Assembly (NCBI GenBank): GCA_036506175.1
Contig: DASXSE010000071.1
Span: forward strand, 1-10,640
Reading direction: 5' to 3'
Origin: JAIBJP01 sp036506175
Lineage (GTDB): Bacteria; Actinomycetota; Thermoleophilia; Gaiellales; Gaiellaceae
DNA length: 10,640 nt
Shown here: in pieces, positions 5,164-10,640 of the stretch
How the letters are laid out: the number at the start of each line of letters is the position of its first letter
Position numbering within the stretch: position 1 is the stretch's first letter
Notes under the pieces: generated by a model
What the model was told of the DNA's origin: nothing
The model's input: the letters and a program-made list of their open reading frames with translations, nothing else
Databases searched by the model: none
Translations under genes and position numbers: made by a program

Positions 5164-6222
5164 ATGGCAGTAGACCTCGAAGCACACTGGAATATCGGTC
5201 CAGTCGAGGTTCCAGGCCGTCTCGTCCTCGCTCCCATGGCCGGAGTCAGCGTCCAGGCGTTTCGCCGCCAGGGACGGCGTTACGGCGCGGGTCTCGTCTG
5301 CTCCGAGATGGTGAGCTGCGCAGGGCTATCGCATGGAAACGAGCGCACGCTCGGCTACTTGAGGATCGGCCGCGACGAGCACCCGCTCGCGGTACAGATC
5401 TTCGGCTCCGAGCCGGCTGTGATGGCGGAAGCGGCCAGGATGGTCGAGGACGCCGGAGCCGATCTCGTCGACATCAACTTCGGGTGCCCCGTGCGCAAGG
5501 TCACGAAGACCGGCGCCGGGGCGACGCTCCTCGAGGAGCCCGATCGGGCTTGCCGCATCGTCGAGTCCGTCGCGAACGCGGTCGACGTGCCGGTCTCCGT
5601 GAAGATGCGCCGCGGCCTGCAGAACGGCTCGCGAGCGGCCCTCGACGTCGGCCCGAAGCTCGTGGAAGCCGGTGCCGCCTCGCTGACCCTCCACCCGCGC
5701 TCCGCCAAGCAGATGTACACGGGGACGGCCGATCACGACCTGACGACAGAGCTGGTCGACCTCGTCGACGTGCCCGTGATCGCCTCCGGGGACATCGACT
5801 CGCGCGCGAAGGCAGAGGGAGTCCTGGAGGAGACCGGGTGCGCCGCTGTCATGGTCGGCCGCGCGGCGCAGGGGAACCCGTGGGCCCTCGGAGAGATTGC
5901 CGGCAAGGTCGACGGTGGTCCTTCCCGCGAGGAGGTCGTGGCGGAGCTGTTGCTTTTCATGCACGACACCGTCGAGGAGATGGGGGAAAGCCGTGCCACG
6001 GGCTTCCTGAAGAAGTTCTACGGCTGGTATCTCGGCCGCGGCCGCTTTCCCAAGCCGTTCAAGCAGGAGCTCGTGCAGCTCGAAACCGGGGCCGACGTAG
6101 AAGCGCGCTTGCTGGCGGCCGCACCGGGCGCGAAAACGGCTCTGGAGCGGTTGAAAGCGTCACTTCCCGCACCGGACAACGTCGTCCTCGACTTGCCGGT
6201 TTCGATCTACGCGGGCGGATAA
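5164..6222 (+). CDS. dusB: tRNA-dihydrouridine synthase, DusB/NifR3 type
   Basis: Dus enzymes are FMN-dependent and reduce specific uridines of tRNA to dihydrouridine. The 352-residue protein has a TIM barrel (about 10-245) with LAPMAGVSVQAFR (22-34), VQIFGSEP (77-84), DINFGCPVRKVTKTGAGATL (103-122), LHPRSAKQMYTG (176-187), VIASGDIDS (205-213) and VMVGRAAQGNPW (229-240). The catalytic Cys of the GCP motif is C108. A helical C-terminal domain follows (about 255-352), with the FLKKFYGWYLG motif of the family. ATG 5164 is chosen from family length; the frame upstream overlaps greA antisense and is not protein-like. No Shine-Dalgarno sequence is visible. It is divergent from greA by 118 nt and followed by the cyclase fusion after 31 nt. 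Confidence 0.94.
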   Translation: MAVDLEAHWNIGPVEVPGRLVLAPMAGVSVQAFRRQGRRYGAGLVCSEMVSCAGLSHGNERTLGYLRIGRDEHPLAVQIFGSEPAVMAEAARMVEDAGADLVDINFGCPVRKVTKTGAGATLLEEPDRACRIVESVANAVDVPVSVKMRRGLQNGSRAALDVGPKLVEAGAASLTLHPRSAKQMYTGTADHDLTTELVDLVDVPVIASGDIDSRAKAEGVLEETGCAAVMVGRAAQGNPWALGEIAGKVDGGPSREEVVAELLLFMHDTVEEMGESRATGFLKKFYGWYLGRGRFPKPFKQELVQLETGADVEARLLAAAPGAKTALERLKASLPAPDNVVLDLPVSIYAGG

Positions 6223-6241
6223 ACCCCGCCTACCTCGTCGT

Positions 6242-6247
6242 TATAAC
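6242..6247 (+). promoter_or_regulatory. Possible -10 element (TATAAC) for the cyclase fusion gene, leaderless layout
   Basis: TATAAC matches TATAAT at 5 of 6 positions and ends 6 nt before the ATG, so transcription would start on the start codon. The gene has no Shine-Dalgarno sequence, which fits a leaderless mRNA. The -35 region is unconvincing, and co-transcription with dusB is possible. Confidence 0.35.
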
Positions 6248-6253
6248 TCCTAT

Positions 6254-9200
6254 ATGGCCGTAACAGCTCAGGAACGGCGGATAGTCACCGCCCTCATAGC
6301 CGACGTCGTCGGCTCGACCGCGATTGCCGAAAAACTCGGTCCTGAGCGCTCGAAGTTCTTGATCGACGAGGTCATGCGGATCATGAACGAGCAGGTGCGC
6401 CGCTACGACGGCACCGTGGCCCAGATGCAGGGAGACGAGCTTCTTGCTTTCTTCGGTGCCCCGGTCTCCTACGAGGACGACTCCGAGCGTGCGATCCGCG
6501 CCGCTTTGGCGATTCAGCGCGCACTCGCCCAGTACGCGGCCGAGGTGAAGGACGCCTATGGCATCGAGCTCGCCGTGCGCATCGGCATCAACACCGGGCC
6601 GGTTGTCCTCGGAGGAGCGTCAGACGGCCAGGACGGCTACGACCCGTGGAATGCCCTCGGGGAGACCGTCAACCTCGCCGCGCGCCTGCAGCAGGTCGCC
6701 GGCGGGGGCGGTGTCGTCATCGGGCCGACGACGCAGCGCCAGGTGGAGAGCTGCTTCGAGGTCGAGGAGCTCGGCCCGCAGGATCTCAAGGGCGTAGGGA
6801 CGCAGGTTTCGGCCTACCGAGTCGTCGGAGCGCGGGACTACGAGCCGATGGAGCCGAGCCAGCCGCTGGTCGACCGCGAATACGAGGTCACCGTTCTGGA
6901 GCGGACGATGGACGCCCTCGTCGAGGGACGGGGCACGATCGCCTCTATCACAGGCGAGCCTGGGATCGGCAAGAGCAGGCTCCTGTGGGATGTCCGAGCT
7001 CGCTACCGCGACCGCATCCGCTTCATCGAAGGGCGGGGGGTCTCCTACGCGCAGAGCTTCCCGTACTGGCCCATCCGAGATCTCCTCCGCGAATGGCTGG
7101 GCGTGGGCGCCTCCACCCCGGAGGCGCGCGTGCGCCTCGAGCTGAAGGCCGAGGTCGCACACCTCTTCGGGGATGAGTCCGAAGAGGCGTATCCCTTCTT
7201 TGCGAGCCTCCTCGGGCTGACCCTCGAGCCGGACGCGGCGCAACGCATCCGCGAGCTCAACCGCGAGTCCATCCAGACCCGCACGTTCGAGGTCTTCTAC
7301 GAGCTGGTGTCCAAGCTCGCCGAAGAGCGGCCACTCTGCCTGATCCTGGAGGACCTCCACTGGGCCGACGAAGCGACGCTCGAGCTCCTCGAGTCGCTTT
7401 TGGGAGTCACGGAGGAATCGGCCGTCGGACTCTTTTTCCTCTATCGCACGGAGCGCGAGCTTGGCTCCTGGCGCCTCGGTGAGCTCGCGCGTCAGCGCTA
7501 TCCGCACCGCTACAAGGAGATCGAGGTGCGGCCGCTGCCGCCCGACGCCAGCAAGGTGCTGGCGACGACCGCGGCGGGCGGAGAGATTCCTGACGCGGTT
7601 TCGGAGCTGCTCGCGGAACGCTCGGGCGGCAACCCCTTCTTCCTGGAGGAAGCAATTCGCGATCTCGTCGAGCGTGGCGCGCTGCAGCGCGACAACGGCA
7701 AGTGGACGCTGGCCGTCGACGAGGCGGAGCTCGTCGTTCCCGCCCTCGTGCAGGGCGCGCTGCAGGCGCGGCTCGACCGCCTCGATCCGTCCACGCGCGA
7801 GGTGCTCTCGATTGCCGCTGTGATCGGCCGCACGTTCGGCGTCCAGCTGCTGGAGAAGCTCGTTCCCCGCGAGCAGCTCCTGCCTGCCCTTACCGAGCTC
7901 CAGCGCCTCGATCTCATCTACGAGAAGAGCCGCCGGCCGAACCCGGAATACCGCTTCCGCCACGGCCTCGTCCAGGAGGTGGCGTACTCGAGCCTGGTCG
8001 AGTCGAAGCGACGCAAGCTGCACAAGCGCGTCGGAGAGGCTCTCGAGGAGATCTACCAGGAATCGCCCGAGGAGGCCTATGGGCTCCTGGCCCGCCATTT
8101 CAGCGAGGCCGAGGAACCGGAAAAGGCCGTCGAATACCTCCTCAAGGCCGGCGATGCCGCGCGTGGCATCTATGCCGACAAGGAAGCGCTCGAGCACTAC
8201 CGCAAGGCGCGCGCCTTCCTCGCTCGCACCGGAGACGAACGCCGCGCCCGGGACACGCTCTTCAAGATGGCGCTCACCTATCACCTCGCGTTCGACTACG
8301 AGCACGCGGAGGAGATGTACGACGAGGCGTTCTCGTGCCGGGTCGAGGAGGAGGTGCGCCACGAGCCGACCGAGCACCTCGAAACCGCGGTGTTCGCGCC
8401 GGACGCCGTCGTTCCGGGCCACGTCTACTCGACCGAGGGCCTGAAGATCACGGAGCAGCTGTTCCGCGGCCTCCTGATGATCGACGCGGAGCTCAACGTG
8501 CTTCCTTCCATGGCCGACAACCTGCGCGTTTCGAGCGACGGCCTCAGCTATCTCTTCCAGCTCCGCGAGGGCGTCAAGTGGAGCGACGGCGAGCCGGTGA
8601 CCGCCGAGGACTTCGCCTTCGCCTGGACGCAGATGCGGGAGCTCGAGACCCGGACGGCGTTCCTCATGGAGGACGTCGAAGCCGCAGAGGCGCTTGACGA
8701 TCGCACCCTGGAAGTCACGTTGCGCGAGCCGCGGAACTACTTCCCTTACATCCTGGCGTCGCCGTGGTCGTTCCCCTGGCCGCGCCACAAATGCGAATCA
8801 CTCGGCGACGACTGGACGAAGCCGGAGAACCTCGTCTCGAACGGGCCGTTCATGCTCGAGGAGCTCAACGAGGAGCACGCTCGCCTGGTCGCCAACCCTT
8901 ACTGGACGGGTCCACGCGGCAACGTCCGCGAGATCGAGTTCCCCTTCGTCGAGAAGTCGGCGGACATGATCAAGCTCTGGGCCGGCGGGGAGTTCGACGT
9001 CCTCACCGTCTGGAACCTGACGATCGCAGAGGCGAGCGACACGATCCTCGATCTCATCCCCGACCTGCACACGCGCTACCTCGGCTTCACGGCGAATACC
9101 GCGCCCTTCTCAAATGTGCTCGTGCGGAAGGCGTTCTCGCACGCGATTGACCGCGAGAAGCTCCTGCGACCGGAGGACAGCGAGCGGGCGGCATCACGCG

Positions 9201-9823
9201 GAGGCGCAATCCCCCCGGCGATGCCCGGGCACTCACACCGGGTCGGGCCCGAGTACAACCTCGAGCTCGCCAAACAGCTGCTCGCCGACGCCGGCTACCC
9301 CGAAGGGCGGGGCCTGCCGGAGCTCAAGATGCTCATCCCGCCGTACTTGACGGTCACGGCGAACTTCCTGAAGGAGCAGCTGGCCGAGCTCGGCGCGCGC
9401 GTCGAGGTCAGGCTCGCCGAGGGGAAGTTCTGGGCCAGCGATCTCTCGGAAGAGCACCTCTGGATCACGGGCTTCGGCGCGGACTATCCCGATCCCGACG
9501 GCTTCTTCCACGGCCTCTTCCGCGAGCCGTTTCCGTTCTATCGCGACGATGAGATCGAGGAGCTCCTCATCGAGGCCCGCTCGGCCCAGAACCAGCCGGA
9601 GCGGATGCGGCTCTACCACGAGATCGACCGCCTCTGGGTGAACGAGCACGCGGCCATCGTCCCCATGGCCTACGGTCGCAGTGTCGCCGTACGCCGACCT
9701 TGGATCGAAGGGTTCTGGGCGAATCCGCTCTCGAAGGCGAGCCTCGACCAGGTCGTCGTGAAGGAGCGGACGCCTTCAGCGGTTCCGGTCCCAGACGAGC
9801 CTGAGACCGTCCAGAGTCAGTAG
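6254..9823 (+). CDS. Fusion of class III nucleotide cyclase, STAND-type ATPase and family-5 solute-binding domain
   Basis: This is one 1189-residue frame. Residues 7-192 form a class III cyclase domain: metal-binding D17 (ADVVGST) and D61 (QGDE), and transition-state N140 and R144 (VNLAARL) are present. The usual substrate-selecting Lys and Asp are Q57 and N133. Residues 203-480 are an AAA/STAND ATPase with Walker A GEPGIGKS (234-241), Walker B LCLILEDLHWAD (361-372) and GNPFFLEE (459-466). A winged-helix-like region (about 495-600, FRHGLVQEVAYSSL) and about two TPR-like helical pairs (605-697) follow. Residues about 700-1172 form a complete SBP_bac_5 domain: VKWSDGEPVTAEDF (774-787), VRKAFSHAIDREKLL (957-971), ADYPDPDGFF (1076-1085). 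No signal peptide, lipobox or membrane helix is seen, so all domains should be cytosolic. It may convert solute binding into cyclic-nucleotide output; this is inference. Confidence 0.88.
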   Translation: MAVTAQERRIVTALIADVVGSTAIAEKLGPERSKFLIDEVMRIMNEQVRRYDGTVAQMQGDELLAFFGAPVSYEDDSERAIRAALAIQRALAQYAAEVKDAYGIELAVRIGINTGPVVLGGASDGQDGYDPWNALGETVNLAARLQQVAGGGGVVIGPTTQRQVESCFEVEELGPQDLKGVGTQVSAYRVVGARDYEPMEPSQPLVDREYEVTVLERTMDALVEGRGTIASITGEPGIGKSRLLWDVRARYRDRIRFIEGRGVSYAQSFPYWPIRDLLREWLGVGASTPEARVRLELKAEVAHLFGDESEEAYPFFASLLGLTLEPDAAQRIRELNRESIQTRTFEVFYELVSKLAEERPLCLILEDLHWADEATLELLESLLGVTEESAVGLFFLYRTERELGSWRLGELARQRYPHRYKEIEVRPLPPDASKVLATTAAGGEIPDAVSELLAERSGGNPFFLEEAIRDLVERGALQRDNGKWTLAVDEAELVVPALVQGALQARLDRLDPSTREVLSIAAVIGRTFGVQLLEKLVPREQLLPALTELQRLDLIYEKSRRPNPEYRFRHGLVQEVAYSSLVESKRRKLHKRVGEALEEIYQESPEEAYGLLARHFSEAEEPEKAVEYLLKAGDAARGIYADKEALEHYRKARAFLARTGDERRARDTLFKMALTYHLAFDYEHAEEMYDEAFSCRVEEEVRHEPTEHLETAVFAPDAVVPGHVYSTEGLKITEQLFRGLLMIDAELNVLPSMADNLRVSSDGLSYLFQLREGVKWSDGEPVTAEDFAFAWTQMRELETRTAFLMEDVEAAEALDDRTLEVTLREPRNYFPYILASPWSFPWPRHKCESLGDDWTKPENLVSNGPFMLEELNEEHARLVANPYWTGPRGNVREIEFPFVEKSADMIKLWAGGEFDVLTVWNLTIAEASDTILDLIPDLHTRYLGFTANTAPFSNVLVRKAFSHAIDREKLLRPEDSERAASRGGAIPPAMPGHSHRVGPEYNLELAKQLLADAGYPEGRGLPELKMLIPPYLTVTANFLKEQLAELGARVEVRLAEGKFWASDLSEEHLWITGFGADYPDPDGFFHGLFREPFPFYRDDEIEELLIEARSAQNQPERMRLYHEIDRLWVNEHAAIVPMAYGRSVAVRRPWIEGFWANPLSKASLDQVVVKERTPSAVPVPDEPETVQSQ

Positions 9824-10540
9824 CGGATCGACCTTCTCGATCGTCTTCGAGTGCGGCGCGATCAGCTCTGCGAGCCCACCGGTGGCGATCGCGGGCGCCG
9901 TGTCGCCGAGCTCCGCGCGCATGTGCTCGACGATCCCGTCCACCTGGCCGGCGAAGCCGTAGACCAGGCCGGACTGGAGTGACGCGACTGTCGTTTTCCC
10001 GATCACGGCTTCCGGCTCGACGAAATCGACCTTCGTGAGACGGGCCGCGCGCGCGAAGAGCGCCTCCATGGAGATCTCGATTCCGGGCGCGAGGACGCCG
10101 CCCACGTACTCCCCTTCCGCAGACACGGCGTCGAAGTTCGTCGACGTCCCGAAGTCCACGACGATGCAGGGTGCGCCGTAGCGCTCACGTGCGGCGACGG
10201 CATTGGCGATCCGATCGGGGCCGACCTCCCGCGGGTCGTCGTAGAGAATCGGAAGGCCGGTACGGGTGCCCGGACCGAGCACCAGCAGCGGAGCCTTGAT
10301 GTGCCGCTGGACGAGATCCTCGTACGCGCGCAGGAGCAGCGGAACGACGGATGAGAGACAGACGCCGCTGACGTCCTCGAACGAGCGCCCGCGAAGCCGC
10401 AAGAGATCGGAGTAGAGCGCCGCGAGCTCGTCTCCCGTTCGCTCGCTCTCCGTCGCGATGCGCCAGTGCTCCACGAGGTTCTCGCCCTCGAAGAGCCCCA
10501 GCACGGTCTGGGTGTTGCCGACGTCGACGGCCAGCAACAT
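9776..10540 (-). CDS. coaX: Type III pantothenate kinase
   Basis: CoaX phosphorylates pantothenate in the first step of coenzyme A synthesis, usually with a monovalent cation requirement and without feedback by CoA. The 254 residues match the family length. Visible motifs are DVGNTQTVLGLF (6-17, phosphate binding), GPDRIANAVAA (107-117), VVDFGTSTNFDAV (127-139), GGVLAPGIEIS (147-157) and ATGG (219-222). Family members usually have GADR with the catalytic Asp; here it is GPDR with D109 kept. ATG 10538-10540 gives the expected N-terminus; no strong ribosome site is seen. It follows the partial upstream gene by 12 nt, so the two are probably co-transcribed. Its last 48 bp overlap the end of the convergent cyclase fusion gene. 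Confidence 0.95.
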   Translation of the reverse strand: MLLAVDVGNTQTVLGLFEGENLVEHWRIATESERTGDELAALYSDLLRLRGRSFEDVSGVCLSSVVPLLLRAYEDLVQRHIKAPLLVLGPGTRTGLPILYDDPREVGPDRIANAVAARERYGAPCIVVDFGTSTNFDAVSAEGEYVGGVLAPGIEISMEALFARAARLTKVDFVEPEAVIGKTTVASLQSGLVYGFAGQVDGIVEHMRAELGDTAPAIATGGLAELIAPHSKTIEKVDPLLTLDGLRLVWDRNR

Positions 10541-10552
10541 CGGAGTCGCCGT

Positions 10553-10640
10553 CTACGAGAGGTCGTCTTCGCCGGTGAGCGTCTCGCCGAGCTTCTCGGC
10601 GAGCGTCTCAGGCGTGAGCGCGGGCCCTTCGCCCTCGCCG
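10553..10640 (-). CDS. C-terminal fragment of an unidentified protein upstream of coaX
   Basis: The minus strand has an open frame from the right edge to TAG at 10553-10555, encoding 28 visible residues that end TLTGEDDLS and include the helical, acidic stretch TPETLAEKLGET. It shares orientation with coaX and ends 12 nt before its ATG, which suggests one operon. In related genomes coaX often follows birA, nadC or panD, but the visible tail does not identify any of them. Confidence 0.5.
   Translation of the reverse strand, partial: GEGEGPALTPETLAEKLGETLTGEDDLS

Noticed and set aside
6620..8788. 722-codon open frame on the minus strand inside the cyclase fusion gene
   Set aside because: The sense frame has clear domain motifs; the antisense frame is an effect of GC-rich codon use and shows no family features.

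Overview
The window is high-GC bacterial DNA with densely packed genes and frequent GTG and TTG starts. It most likely comes from an actinobacterium, and the gene set and a recurrent ICHxTGS-type surface domain remind me of the Thermoleophilia (Gaiella/Solirubrobacter-like lineages). That placement is inference. No rRNA, tRNA, CRISPR array, transposase or phage gene is visible.

Layout, left to right. The minus strand carries a housekeeping backbone: birA-like or other unknown partial gene (right edge) - coaX - [gap] - greA - double Clp-N membrane protein - lysS - LPXTG protein - [gap] - clpC (start only, left edge). The coaX...lysS...clpC order on one strand matches what I recall from Mycobacterium tuberculosis (coaX - Rv3599c - lysS - lsr2 - clpC1), so this looks like an old syntenic block. 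Inserted in it on the plus strand are a secreted CAP-domain protein (268-819), an AlkA/HhH-GPD DNA glycosylase (1036-1923), the tRNA-dihydrouridine synthase dusB (5164-6222), and a 1189-residue multidomain protein (6254-9823).

The two items most worth attention are these. (1) The 1189-residue protein joins a class III nucleotide cyclase domain, a STAND-type AAA ATPase with winged-helix and TPR-like segments, and a full-length family-5 oligopeptide/solute-binding domain (SBP_bac_5, like DppA/OppA) in one uninterrupted reading frame. It has no signal peptide and no membrane segment, so the solute-binding domain should be cytosolic. This looks like a one-protein sensor that could couple binding of a small solute to ATPase switching and cyclic-nucleotide synthesis. 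(2) Between greA and lysS lies a protein made only of the two ClpC N-terminal repeats, nearly identical at its start to the ClpC encoded at the left edge, followed by a C-terminal transmembrane tail and no AAA modules. It could tether ClpC substrates or adaptors at the membrane, or compete with ClpC for them.

greA, the Clp-N protein and lysS form a tight transcription unit (19-nt gap, then a 4-nt GTGA overlap). dusB and the cyclase fusion are co-oriented 31 nt apart, and both lack a clear Shine-Dalgarno sequence. Several intergenic inverted repeats are described as candidate operators, terminators or leader hairpins. No gene-free stretch exceeds 300 bases.
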